Shown: positions 1-7,586 of the stretch, in pieces
Layout of the letters: each line of letters opens with the position of its first letter
Position numbering within the stretch: position 1 is the stretch's first letter
IMG/VR virus record: IMGVR_UViG_3300023116_004433
Location: 1-32,241 of that record
Source of the DNA: a virus
Reading direction: 5' to 3' (one strand)
Length of the DNA stretch: 32,241 nucleotides
Notes under the pieces: generated by a model
Database searches by the model: none
What the model was told of the DNA's origin: nothing
Seen by the model: the letters and a program-made list of their open reading frames with translations, nothing else
Made by a program: the position numbers and the translations under genes

Positions 1-188
1 GCAGTGTTATAGTGATCATCTGGCAAATTAGCAACCCAAACGTGACTGCTATCTAAATCCATCAAACTGTTCACGCTGCCCATTTTGGTATTGCGTGTGT
101 AAAACTGTGTGACGTAATCATTGGCGCCAGCAACACGATCAATGATTCTTGCCCAACGTCCTCCACCTACTATACCGAGGGTACGCAC
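1..188 (-). CDS. Rossmann-fold NAD(P) oxidoreductase, Gfo/Idh/MocA-like (partial)
   Basis: The reading frame is open from a GTG at 186-188 to the window edge, giving 62 codons of an N-terminus. The first residues read RTLGIVGGGRWARII, a Gly-rich dinucleotide-binding turn after a beta strand, as at the start of Gfo/Idh/MocA sugar dehydrogenases. A later stretch with VWVANLPDDHYNT resembles the following strand-loop of that fold. The GTG is chosen because GGAG lies 7 bases upstream (196-199) and no ATG is available in frame. It overlaps the 3' end of the carbamoyltransferase gene by 19 bases, so it belongs to the same transcription unit. Family membership is inferred from the N-terminal motif only, and the catalytic half is outside the window. 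Such enzymes usually oxidise, reduce or epimerise sugars or cyclitols, which would fit the cassette. Another NAD-dependent dehydrogenase is possible. Confidence 0.6.
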   Translation of the reverse strand, partial: MRTLGIVGGGRWARIIDRVAGANDYVTQFYTRNTKMGSVNSLMDLDSSHVWVANLPDDHYNT

Positions 189-1675
189 ACATCTACTCCG
201 TATTTTTTAGTCCAACGAATTGCATCCTCTCTAGTGTTTACTAGAGGTTCGCCTTTGATATTGAGACTGGTGTTAAGCAACATAGGACAACCTGTATCCT
301 CATACCAACGTTCTAACAAACGTCTAATGCCATGTTCACTGCCAGCTGGCACAGTTTGTACTCTGCTGCTATTGTCATAGTGTATGATAGCAGGAAACTG
401 TTCTGGGTGTTTGCACTTTGCCACATACTGCATAAAGTCTCCTACTCTGCCCTCAAAGTATTCTTCTGCATGTTCTGCCAGTATCACAGGAGCAAACGGT
501 CTGAATGCTTCTCTGTGTTTGATTGTGTTTACAAGGTCCTTAACATCAGCTCCACGGGGATCAGCAAGAATACTACGGTTGCCAAGAGCCCTAGGGCCAA
601 ACTCAGCCCTACCAGATGCCACGGCTGTAATTTTTCTAGTGTGTAATTGTTCAAGTACTTTTTCAACGGGGTACTCTCCTTCTATGTTATGTCCAAGGAA
701 AGCGTGATCCATGTACATAAATTCTTTACGGTGTGCTAATACACAACCTATTGCACTGCCAGCATCGCCTGGATTAGCTGGTACATGTACATTTTTAAAA
801 AACAAACCTGCTAGTCGGTTTGCTACACAATTTAGTGCGCAACCTCCCACTAGTATAATGTTTTCATACTTGCCATCTGTCATATGATATGCACTGCGGC
901 ACAGTTCTACGAATATCTCTTCATAAATGCGCTGTACTGCCGCAGCGATGTCTGCATAGTCTTGAGGAGTGTTTAGATCAAGTCTCCAATCTAAGCAACC
1001 TCTGTGACAGTTCTTTTTAAATGTAGTAAATGGGTGATAACTTGTAGGTGTTTGTTCAATAAAGTCACGTTTTATAAGATCATAATATTTGTCAGGGTCG
1101 CCTATTGCAGCCATTCCCATGAGAATATATTCATGTTCTTGTGGCTTGAGTCCTATACGCTGTGTCATAGCACTGTACCATATACCCAAACTGTGAGGAT
1201 AGTTTTGACTCCACAGTTTCTTGAGCTTGCCCGAATCTCCGCTCCATATGCTCACAGTTTCCCATTCGCCTATGCTGTCAATTACCAATATCAATGCACT
1301 GTGCCAAGGACCTGTATAGTATCCATATGCTGCATGACTCAAATGATGACTAGTTGTAGTGCATTTAGGAGCGTTATTGATGAATTTGCGTATATATGTA
1401 GTAGGTGATTCTTTGCCGAGTAGTGCGTATTGCCCAGCACTAAACTGACGTGTCTTTTTAAGCAAAGGTTTTTCGTAAAAATATATTTTGTCGGGTTTTC
1501 CGTACAAATTCACAGCTTCTTCTATCAACAGTGGATCTAAGTTTTTGTCATTCTTGATTCTACTGTAGCGTTCGCTGTGTGCAGCAAACTCTAATCCCGT
1601 TTCACTAAACACAGCTAAACTAGCATCATGACTCATACCAGTCCAGCCCCAAGTTATTTTATTCAAGTTCGCCAT
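170..1675 (-). CDS. NodU/CmcH-type O-carbamoyltransferase
   Basis: This family transfers a carbamoyl group from carbamoyl phosphate, through carbamoyl-AMP, to a hydroxyl of a sugar or natural product in the cytoplasm. The 501-aa protein shows the expected order. There is an N-terminal HDAS (16-19) and HSERYSR (33-39) region, the metal-binding HHLSHA (110-115), the nucleotide-binding GGCALN (277-282) and NPGDAGSAIG (301-310), and a C-terminal domain with GRAEFGPRALGNRS (355-368), RPFAPV (392-397) and a LNTSLN motif near the end. All key motifs look intact, so it is probably active. It is somewhat shorter than the roughly 550-600 aa typical of bacterial members. The ATG start overlaps the nucleotidyltransferase gene by 17 bases, and the next gene starts inside its end. 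The family is clear, but the acceptor is unknown. The neighbouring glycosyl-, sulfo- and methyltransferases suggest a sugar or glycan hydroxyl. Confidence 0.93.
   Translation of the reverse strand: MANLNKITWGWTGMSHDASLAVFSETGLEFAAHSERYSRIKNDKNLDPLLIEEAVNLYGKPDKIYFYEKPLLKKTRQFSAGQYALLGKESPTTYIRKFINNAPKCTTTSHHLSHAAYGYYTGPWHSALILVIDSIGEWETVSIWSGDSGKLKKLWSQNYPHSLGIWYSAMTQRIGLKPQEHEYILMGMAAIGDPDKYYDLIKRDFIEQTPTSYHPFTTFKKNCHRGCLDWRLDLNTPQDYADIAAAVQRIYEEIFVELCRSAYHMTDGKYENIILVGGCALNCVANRLAGLFFKNVHVPANPGDAGSAIGCVLAHRKEFMYMDHAFLGHNIEGEYPVEKVLEQLHTRKITAVASGRAEFGPRALGNRSILADPRGADVKDLVNTIKHREAFRPFAPVILAEHAEEYFEGRVGDFMQYVAKCKHPEQFPAIIHYDNSSRVQTVPAGSEHGIRRLLERWYEDTGCPMLLNTSLNIKGEPLVNTREDAIRWTKKYGVDVCVPSV
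196..199 (-). promoter_or_regulatory. Ribosome binding site deciding a GTG start
   Basis: GGAG on the minus strand lies 7 bases before the GTG at 186-188. It supports the GTG as the start of the partial oxidoreductase gene, inside the end of the carbamoyltransferase gene. Confidence 0.5.
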
Positions 1676-2072
1676 CTTGTCTCATTTTTGCTCTAATTTT
1701 TGTAGCACTGATATCATGTATCTCTTTACCTAAATCATGTTGCGTAAATGTGTACCCAACACCACGACCATAACTGATATCTACAATGTTTGGGACTAGC
1801 ATGATTTCATATTCTTCGCCCAAGGTATAACCGTGTTCTTTTAATCCTTGTTCAATATTTCTTGCAACAGTTCTGTAATCAAAAGGGTTATCATCTTGTG
1901 TCACTGTGCGTCCTGCGCCAGCATCAGTACCTACAATACCACCTACGTCTCTTATCATTATACATACTTGTCCGGTTTCCGCTAATGCACGTTTGAATAG
2001 TTCTGTGTGTCCATCGTGCCATGGTTGCCAACGTCCTAGCATTTGTGCTGTAGGTTTTTTCCAATCAAACAT
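1659..2072 (-). CDS. Small HxGH-type nucleotidyltransferase (cytidylyl-/adenylyltransferase-like)
   Basis: The 137-aa protein carries GRWQPWHDGH at 13-22, the (T/H)xGH nucleotide-binding signature in the GRFQPxHxGH form of the NMN adenylyltransferase branch. It also has ISATKIR at 121-127, the matching C-terminal ISxTxxR motif. Such enzymes transfer AMP or CMP from the NTP to a phosphate acceptor and release pyrophosphate. I chose the ATG at 2070-2072. A longer TTG start at 2097-2099 is possible but lies deeper inside the upstream gene, whereas the ATG overlaps its stop by 8 bases (ATGTTTGA) with a purine-rich GGAAAG just before it. It sits directly after a P-loop kinase gene, so the pair may phosphorylate and then nucleotide-activate one building block. 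NMN adenylyltransferase for NAD salvage is the main alternative. Confidence 0.85.
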   Translation of the reverse strand: MFDWKKPTAQMLGRWQPWHDGHTELFKRALAETGQVCIMIRDVGGIVGTDAGAGRTVTQDDNPFDYRTVARNIEQGLKEHGYTLGEEYEIMLVPNIVDISYGRGVGYTFTQHDLGKEIHDISATKIRAKMRQDGELE

Positions 2073-2490
2073 TATTTCTTTCCATCCAACGTTGTACAAT
2101 TTTTAATAGCACTTCATGTGTATCACTAAACCAGCCTTCTACATGATAATCACAATGTGGTGGTTCTACAAACATAGCATTTGTATCTTCAAATCTACCT
2201 TCTTTGATTGTGTCCATCCAAACAGTAAAGTCTGGATTGAACTCCATACGTGCTTGTTCTGTAGGACACACAAAATCTGCTACTGCTACCTTACCTGCAC
2301 GTACAACACCATCAGCTAGATAGCGCATACGTGCTGCTTGACGCATACGTCCTTCGGGTGTAAAATCCCAATCGTTGTAATGACTGCGTATTTCGTCTGC
2401 ATTAATATGTACACCTCTTATTAAGTCAGCAAAAGGTTTTGCTAGTGTAGTTTTTCCGCTACCCGGTAATCCGAATATCAAAATTTTCAT
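2065..2490 (-). CDS. APS-kinase-like P-loop kinase
   Basis: The 141-aa protein opens with a Walker A motif, GLPGSGKTT (7-15). It continues with the block HINADEIRSHYND, then a segment with RMRQAARMRYLADGVVRAG, then VADFVCPTEQARMEF. This order matches adenylylsulfate (APS) kinases of the CysC type: the D(G/A)D/E-x-R substrate loop, the helix after it, and the strand ending in xSP-xxxxR. CysC makes PAPS, the donor for sulfotransferases, and three sulfotransferase-like genes lie in the same unit. No ATP sulfurylase is visible, and the protein is shorter than bacterial CysC (about 200 aa), so it could instead phosphorylate another small alcohol. It overlaps the preceding gene by 32 bases and the following nucleotidyltransferase by 8. 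The P-loop kinase call is firm, and the substrate is inferred. Confidence 0.82.
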   Translation of the reverse strand: MKILIFGLPGSGKTTLAKPFADLIRGVHINADEIRSHYNDWDFTPEGRMRQAARMRYLADGVVRAGKVAVADFVCPTEQARMEFNPDFTVWMDTIKEGRFEDTNAMFVEPPHCDYHVEGWFSDTHEVLLKIVQRWMERNNV

Positions 2491-2998
2491 TGTTTACATC
2501 CTCGATCAATGTATAGCTGATTGACTCTTTTTGTAAAAGGTTTAGTAATCTTATTTCACTGCCCTTCATTACTGCGTCAATTTCACCATTGTTTATAAGT
2601 CTTTCTAAATAATCTTTTTGTGGTCTTGTAAAATTAGTATTGAATCTTTTTTGTATTTTATCTCCAACAGGTGTATCAAAAATTCCTTTGCTCCACACTA
2701 ATTGATTGTTACTAGCACCATAAAATTTAAAATTATCTCTGGGACTATCCCATTCAGCAAAATAATTTTTCCATACTCTGTTATAAAAACACAAGTTAGG
2801 TTCATTGGCATTTTGAATTATCACATGGTCATATTGTTTAATTGTACTATCTTCGATGTGTGTTGTCAATAGATCATAAATGTTTATGTAGTTTCCTGTT
2901 GGTATAACATACACCGTGTATTCATGTTCTTGAGGTAAACGATCGAACCAGGTTTTTGTTGGGTTACTATTTTTATCGCCGTATATTAGTATTTTCAT
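2459..2998 (-). CDS. Degenerate SGNH-hydrolase-like protein (third paralogue)
   Basis: The 179-aa product is not recognisable by itself but aligns by eye with the two proteins encoded just upstream. It has an opening beta strand ILIYG (3-7), then YTVYVIPTGNYI (against YTVYACPGGGIV in its neighbour), then DHVIIQNANEPNLCFYNR (against DYVLYQTTFEPRLCF). The block I serine motif GCSFS of the paralogues is replaced by GDKNS, and the C-terminal block V histidine motif is absent. It is therefore likely a shortened, catalytically dead or repurposed copy. The ATG start overlaps the upstream gene by 4 bases (ATGA), and the gene runs 32 bases into the kinase gene. The function is unknown. A structural or partner role with its two paralogues is a guess. 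Confidence 0.75.
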   Translation of the reverse strand: MKILIYGDKNSNPTKTWFDRLPQEHEYTVYVIPTGNYINIYDLLTTHIEDSTIKQYDHVIIQNANEPNLCFYNRVWKNYFAEWDSPRDNFKFYGASNNQLVWSKGIFDTPVGDKIQKRFNTNFTRPQKDYLERLINNGEIDAVMKGSEIRLLNLLQKESISYTLIEDVNNENFDIRITG

Positions 2999-3879
2999 TG
3001 ATATTTCCTCAATGCTTTGCGAACATGATTTCCAATTATTTTGTTTCCTGATTCCTTGTAGTGACCCACAAACAAGTCACTTCCATCTCTACTCACCTCT
3101 GGATCAATCCATCCTAGTACTTGATATCGTTTCTTCATCCAAATTCCCATAGTGTCGGCACCTTCTCCCCAAGCATAAGGAACATCCAACACTATACCAT
3201 CATCAAATTGTGGTGTGTTTTCTTCTAAAAACTTTCCATATTTAAAAATATACAATGGTATATTGAGTTGTTTAAGTCTAAAATTTAACAATGCTGCACA
3301 GCTATTCATAACGTGTCTATTTGTCATACCAGAAAATAAACGACGAACCCATTCTCCATCTTCAGATTTTATTGCAAAGTTTCCTCCTAAATTTGCATTA
3401 TTGCCATAAGAATTAAGAAAATTTATTATTCTTCCTTTTTCGCTTCCTTGTGTGATATACATGTCAATGTTGTCAGGCCCGGGTTCACTGCCACGAAGTC
3501 CGTCCATTGGATTTTCATATATTTGATGTCTATTGCTGCCTGGATCTGTAAAACACAGTCTAGGTTCAAAAGTGGTTTGATACAGCACATAGTCGTATTG
3601 TTCTAGCAGTCCTTCTTGATACAATTCTTCTACCACTCGACTGTGTTGAACTATGCCTCCACCTGGACACGCATAAACTGTGTAGTGATATTGTGGATCT
3701 AACCACTTGATCCAAGGTGTTTGCCAAACTATCTGTTCTCTTCCGACTCCGCTGTCAATTTTTTTAGTAGTGCCGTCTGGCTGTTTTACATAATGATATA
3801 AAACATTCGAGTCATCCCATATATAGCTGCCTGCACTAAAGCTGCATCCTAAGACTAATATACGTTTACGATAATTCAC
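2995..3879 (-). CDS. SGNH/GDSL-hydrolase-like protein
   Basis: The 294-aa protein begins with RILVLGCSFSAGSY. The GCSFS (11-15) after a hydrophobic strand is the block I position of SGNH esterases and acyltransferases, where GDS is usual. A Gly-rich segment (YACPGGGIV) and a strand with VLYQTTFEPRLCF follow. Near the C-terminus VGHYKESGNKIIG looks like block V, with the catalytic His and no clear preceding Asp. SGNH proteins hydrolyse or transfer acyl esters on sugars and lipids. The start is a GTG at 3877-3879 with GAGG 8 bases upstream, overlapping the preceding paralogue by 14 bases. It is the middle gene of a three-gene paralogous run. The fold assignment is by motif pattern. The activity and substrate are inferred and could be O-acetyl addition or removal on the product of this cassette. 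Confidence 0.75.
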   Translation of the reverse strand: MNYRKRILVLGCSFSAGSYIWDDSNVLYHYVKQPDGTTKKIDSGVGREQIVWQTPWIKWLDPQYHYTVYACPGGGIVQHSRVVEELYQEGLLEQYDYVLYQTTFEPRLCFTDPGSNRHQIYENPMDGLRGSEPGPDNIDMYITQGSEKGRIINFLNSYGNNANLGGNFAIKSEDGEWVRRLFSGMTNRHVMNSCAALLNFRLKQLNIPLYIFKYGKFLEENTPQFDDGIVLDVPYAWGEGADTMGIWMKKRYQVLGWIDPEVSRDGSDLFVGHYKESGNKIIGNHVRKALRKYQ

Positions 3880-4603
3880 TATTCAATCCTCGTTTAAGCA
3901 TCAGACCTAATTCTCGATTTCCTTGACGAGTAAAATGATAAGGAGCGTCATTGACAAAGTTATGGTATTTCTTTTTATACCACAATGTGTCATATGCTGA
4001 TTTCACTTTTAAATACTTTATATATTTATGTGGGTATTTAATGCCTGTCAGTGACCAACTGTATGTGGGTATTCCTGTGTCTTGTGCTAGTCTATCCAAA
4101 TGACTAGCACTGGCTTGATTCAAATATTCCCATGCTGAATCATTATGATTCATGTGATTCAACCAATTATTAATGCCTGGTTGCCAATCAAAGCCAAAGT
4201 GTTCACTGATACGTTTTTGGGTTACTAACATACTACCCAACTTGGTATGAAACACAGGGTCTATAACCCACCCCCAGATGTTCTTTCTGTGTTCCATATA
4301 ATCAAAATCAAATTGTATTGTTATTCTTGGACGAAATCCTTCTTGTATGAATATAGCACTGTAATCACTTAAACGGTTGTTTTGTGTTAACCATTGTAAA
4401 CACTGACCATATGCCATCATACCGCCACCTGGGTGTGCATAAACAGTGTAGTCTCTCTCCCATTCATCATAGTAACAATATTCAAAATCAATGTCTTCTG
4501 CTGCATAGTCTCCGCCATCTTTTGCATTATCAGTTAAACTGTAATCACGCAGTGTGTAACTGGCAATACTAAAACTACAACCCAAGACTAATATTTTATC
4601 CAT
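3866..4603 (-). CDS. SGNH/GDSL-hydrolase-like protein
   Basis: The 245-aa product starts KILVLGCSFSIASY, with the candidate nucleophile in GCSFS (8-12). It then has YTVYAHPGGGMM and a strand IFIQEGFRPRIT that matches the EPRL segment of its neighbour. It ends with DAPYHFTRQGNRELG, which fits the block V D-x-x-H arrangement better than either paralogue, so this is the copy most likely to be active. The ATG overlaps the upstream radical SAM gene by 8 bases (ATGGATAA), and the next paralogue starts 14 bases before its end. There is no signal peptide, so the protein should act in the cytoplasm. The family call is by motif. An acyl-ester or acyltransfer role in decorating a sugar is inferred from context. 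Confidence 0.78.
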   Translation of the reverse strand: MDKILVLGCSFSIASYTLRDYSLTDNAKDGGDYAAEDIDFEYCYYDEWERDYTVYAHPGGGMMAYGQCLQWLTQNNRLSDYSAIFIQEGFRPRITIQFDFDYMEHRKNIWGWVIDPVFHTKLGSMLVTQKRISEHFGFDWQPGINNWLNHMNHNDSAWEYLNQASASHLDRLAQDTGIPTYSWSLTGIKYPHKYIKYLKVKSAYDTLWYKKKYHNFVNDAPYHFTRQGNRELGLMLKRGLNSELS

Positions 4604-5831
4604 TTGCTTGCTCCCAAAATGTTGTCATGTTTCCATAATCTGCCCATTCTTTGAACTCAGTCAGTCTAGGATCTTTGAGTACTTGTAAAAAGTTTTCGTG
4701 TTCAGGATGATTCTTTTTCCAAACTGCACGTTCGTCATGATCATCCATGTGACCCCAATCTAGTATTAGACTAAAAGTAGCTCTGCTATCTTTACGACCA
4801 GGATCAACCCAATTGTTAACAACTAATTCAAGGTAGTCAGGTATCTCACGGTAGTTAGAAGTTTGTACTACAAAACTAAAATTCATAAAAAAGTCTCTGT
4901 AACTATCATACTGATCATACACAAAGTTGATATTTTTTATTAATTGATCCCAGTCACCTCCTAATCGTGTTGAGTTTTCGTATGTGTATTTTGTAGCTGC
5001 ATCCATACTGAATATTATACTTCGAATATTGCTGTGTATTTTACTCATACTGTTCCATATCTTAGGAGTAAGCATTACTCCGTTGGTTTGCATATGAATC
5101 CATATATTGGGTCTATCTGTCAGATCTAATGTTTGTAATTTTTCTCTGAATATTTTACTGCCGAAAGGATCGCCACCGCCTGTGATCCACCATTCATAAT
5201 TGTGATCTTTGCGGGCATTTAGTAATTCGTCAAACAGTTTGTCGTTTAATTTTTTTCTTTGTTCATATACTTCTCCACTGGTGTGCATAATCTTTTTAAC
5301 ACGACAACTAGGGCAATAAAGATTGCAACTTTCGTCTGTGCCTATCTGAACTTGATTAGGCATCTTATCAGCCACTGTGCTTTTATTTTTCACAGCGTCG
5401 ATTTCCCAATCTGTTAGTCTGTGATACATTCCAGTGAGATTTGGATTATCCAAATCTTCAGTATTACGCATTTGTTCCATTTTTGATATTTCCATCAAGT
5501 CTCCACGCTGTATACGTGGACAGGTTTCATGCTTGCACAAAGGCCAATTTTTATTTTCATAAATTTGTGCTCTGACTTTTTGAGCTCTAGGTCCGTTCCA
5601 TATTTCTTCCATTGATTGAAAATTTAAATCACCAATAATAACCGGTAACCAGTTAGGACAACACATAAAAACACGACCTGCTTGTGTTATTTCTGCTCTC
5701 TGGAAAAAATGTTCACAGTAATATCCATTGAGGTCTTTAGGTTTACTAGCAATCTCGCTGTTGTCAACATCTTTTCTTTGAGAAAATTTAATTAAAGACG
5801 GCGTTGCATCTGCTGCAGAGTTCGATGTCAC
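4596..5831 (-). CDS. Radical SAM enzyme with N-terminal twitch/SPASM-like domain
   Basis: The 411-aa protein has an N-terminal cysteine domain (C39, C57, C58, C99, C104) with the phrase NFQSMEEIWNG, typical of SPASM/twitch auxiliary iron-sulfur domains. The radical SAM core follows, with CNLYCPSC (C169, C173, C176). The SAM-binding GGE motif reads GGGDP (218-222), with Asp in place of Glu. Such enzymes cleave SAM to a 5'-deoxyadenosyl radical and act on peptides, sugars or small molecules. The GTG start is well supported: a full AGGAGG lies 9 bases upstream (5841-5846) and no ATG occurs before the auxiliary domain. It overlaps the preceding radical SAM gene by 44 bases and the following SGNH-like gene by 8. 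The substrate is unknown. Confidence 0.9.
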   Translation of the reverse strand: MTSNSAADATPSLIKFSQRKDVDNSEIASKPKDLNGYYCEHFFQRAEITQAGRVFMCCPNWLPVIIGDLNFQSMEEIWNGPRAQKVRAQIYENKNWPLCKHETCPRIQRGDLMEISKMEQMRNTEDLDNPNLTGMYHRLTDWEIDAVKNKSTVADKMPNQVQIGTDESCNLYCPSCRVKKIMHTSGEVYEQRKKLNDKLFDELLNARKDHNYEWWITGGGDPFGSKIFREKLQTLDLTDRPNIWIHMQTNGVMLTPKIWNSMSKIHSNIRSIIFSMDAATKYTYENSTRLGGDWDQLIKNINFVYDQYDSYRDFFMNFSFVVQTSNYREIPDYLELVVNNWVDPGRKDSRATFSLILDWGHMDDHDERAVWKKNHPEHENFLQVLKDPRLTEFKEWADYGNMTTFWEQANG

Positions 5832-6579
5832 AGCGTCTACCCTCCTCTAGTATTTTTTTGTATTCAGAATATTTGTGATTGTTCCAAACATCTACAGGAC
5901 TTGTTAGCATGTCAACTTTGCCCACAGGATTGCGTTTACCAAAATCCCAAGGACACAAATACATAGTGCCGTCTACGTAAACAAATGCTTCATCTACTAC
6001 TTTTTTACAAGGCAATGCTAGACTTGTAGTTTGACTTTCCCAAGGATGCTCGTACAATTCTGTAATAACGGCACAACCTGGTCTAATGTTGTTCCAGTAG
6101 TCTTGAAAATCTTGTTGTTCTTGTTCAGTATTTGGCAAGTTAATCATACGCACTTGTATATCTATCTCAGGATGATTTTTTACAAATCGTGTAACGTTTT
6201 CATATGTTCTATCAAAACTCACGCCTCTGGTTTCGTCAAATGTTTCTCTAGTAAACCCATCAATACTAAAACGTATAGTATCAATATAAGGTGCAATTGC
6301 TAGTTCTGTTTTAGGAGTCATAGGCTCGCCGTTACTGTGTAATTCAACTGTGGCAGTAGGGTCTTGTTTAATATATCTACATATGTCTGGCATGCGTACA
6401 TCTACCAATGGATCACCCAATCCAAATGGTCTGTAAGTTATACCCATGCCTCTGGTGTCATTGACGATCTTGTGTATAAGATCAATGTCCATGTGTTCTT
6501 TGGGAATTAAATGAGTTGGACAAAACCAACACTTGGCATTACAAAAAGTTGTTGTTTCTATTTGTAAGTATTTGAACAT
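5788..6579 (-). CDS. Radical SAM enzyme with C-terminal SPASM domain
   Basis: The 263-aa enzyme has the cluster motif CNAKCWFC (C13, C17, C20) right at the N-terminus. The GGE-type motif is GLGDPL (53-58), with Asp where Glu is usual, and a LHSNGE segment follows near 80-85. The C-terminal SPASM domain contains C191, C209 in YLCPWDFG, GKVDM, VWNNHKYSEYKK, and a final C250/C255/C258 group. This layout is that of SPASM enzymes that modify peptides or act as sugar or small-molecule dehydrogenases and epimerases. It starts with ATG, overlaps the aminotransferase gene by 22 bases, and overlaps the next radical SAM gene by 44. It is about 80-100 aa shorter than peptide-modifying members, without an obvious peptide-recognition (RRE) region. 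The substrate is unknown. Confidence 0.92.
   Translation of the reverse strand: MFKYLQIETTTFCNAKCWFCPTHLIPKEHMDIDLIHKIVNDTRGMGITYRPFGLGDPLVDVRMPDICRYIKQDPTATVELHSNGEPMTPKTELAIAPYIDTIRFSIDGFTRETFDETRGVSFDRTYENVTRFVKNHPEIDIQVRMINLPNTEQEQQDFQDYWNNIRPGCAVITELYEHPWESQTTSLALPCKKVVDEAFVYVDGTMYLCPWDFGKRNPVGKVDMLTSPVDVWNNHKYSEYKKILEEGRRCDIELCSRCNAVFN
5841..5846 (-). promoter_or_regulatory. Consensus ribosome binding site for a GTG start
   Basis: AGGAGG on the minus strand is 9 bases before the GTG at 5829-5831. It lies inside the end of the upstream radical SAM gene and fixes the start of the downstream one. Confidence 0.75.
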
Positions 6580-7586
6580 ATAAGAGCCTCAAACTGATCC
6601 TTGGGCAATGTAGTTAACCTAATTGCATTAGGGCCAAATTCACTTGCTCTGCCATACAGTATACGTTTACTGTCCAGCTGTTGTAGATGTTCCTCAGTTG
6701 GATCAAACACAATATGATTGATAGTTGGCTCGCTATAGATTTTACAATTGCTGTAATATTTATGTGCGTATTTTATGCCCTCTAAATTGCGTTCAATACT
6801 TTTGTCAATTATATAATGATTATCATGCAAGTATTTTGCAAGTCTCAGTGTCACACTGCTAACACTCATGATAGGCCTAATTTTACTAATAGCACGAATA
6901 GTGTCAGCATGTCCTTGTAGTATCCCAAGTCTTGCACCAGCCAGACCCCAACTTTTGCTGTAACTGAATCCTATTACACAGTTTGGATATTTTTTGCACA
7001 AATGCAAGTAATGATAATCGCAAAAATGTCTATATGTATTGTCAATAAACACTGTTGTATCAGGATAAGTTTTTAAAATTTCTTCTAAAAAAGTAACAGT
7101 GTATGTTCTGCCTGTGGGGTTATTTGGTGTACAAATATAAAACACACGAGGTTGATGGGTTGCTAGAGAAAACAATATGTCTGTTTCATCTTCACTGCAT
7201 TCAACGATGTTATCACACAAGTCCGCAGCATTGGTTACACTGCCTCTGTATGTTGGTGCAATGGTTAAAAATGTATCTTCTGGACTTAGACATGCTTCAA
7301 ATGTCAAACGTATTGCTTCGTCGCATCCTGCTGTTATAAGCAAGTTATCGATTGTAGTGTGATAATACTTGGCAAACAATTCATAATATCTATAGTAGTC
7401 TTCGTATTTGGTTACACTGTCTAAATCAATATAGTGTTTGACCGCATTGCGTATGTGTTCTGTCAATACTATGTCTTGATTTTCATTTCTATCAAGATTT
7501 ACATATCCCATCTCTACTTTTTCTACACGACTTTTAAGTCCACTCCAATGTGGTCTATCAAGACTTTGCACTCGTTGTTTAATCAC
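6558..7586 (-). CDS. PLP aminotransferase, class I/II (HisC-like)
   Basis: The 342-aa protein is a fold-type I PLP enzyme. It shows LDRNEN near the N-terminus, a TAGCDEAIR cofactor segment (85-93), TPNNPTG (153-159), FIDNTYRHF with D182 and Y185, and the Schiff-base lysine K211 in SYSKSWGLAGARLG. This pattern is that of histidinol-phosphate aminotransferases and related threonine-phosphate decarboxylases. Histidine synthesis is unlikely here. Amino transfer to or from a phosphorylated small molecule of the cassette is more plausible. I use a GTG start at 7584-7586, because AGAGG lies 9 bases upstream and the overlap with the preceding stop is a tidy 8 bases. A TTG at 7629-7631 would add a lysine-rich tail encoded within the upstream gene and is less likely. 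Confidence 0.88.
   Translation of the reverse strand: MIKQRVQSLDRPHWSGLKSRVEKVEMGYVNLDRNENQDIVLTEHIRNAVKHYIDLDSVTKYEDYYRYYELFAKYYHTTIDNLLITAGCDEAIRLTFEACLSPEDTFLTIAPTYRGSVTNAADLCDNIVECSEDETDILFSLATHQPRVFYICTPNNPTGRTYTVTFLEEILKTYPDTTVFIDNTYRHFCDYHYLHLCKKYPNCVIGFSYSKSWGLAGARLGILQGHADTIRAISKIRPIMSVSSVTLRLAKYLHDNHYIIDKSIERNLEGIKYAHKYYSNCKIYSEPTINHIVFDPTEEHLQQLDSKRILYGRASEFGPNAIRLTTLPKDQFEALICSNTYK

Noticed and set aside
1004-1408. A 134-codon plus-strand open frame
   Set aside because: It lies entirely opposite the carbamoyltransferase gene, whose conserved motifs require the minus strand. Its translation has no recognisable motif.
4019-4031. Further late-promoter-like TATAAATA variants on the coding strand, such as CATAAATA
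   Set aside because: They lie in the middle of a gene in AT-rich DNA and differ from the octamer, so chance matches are expected.
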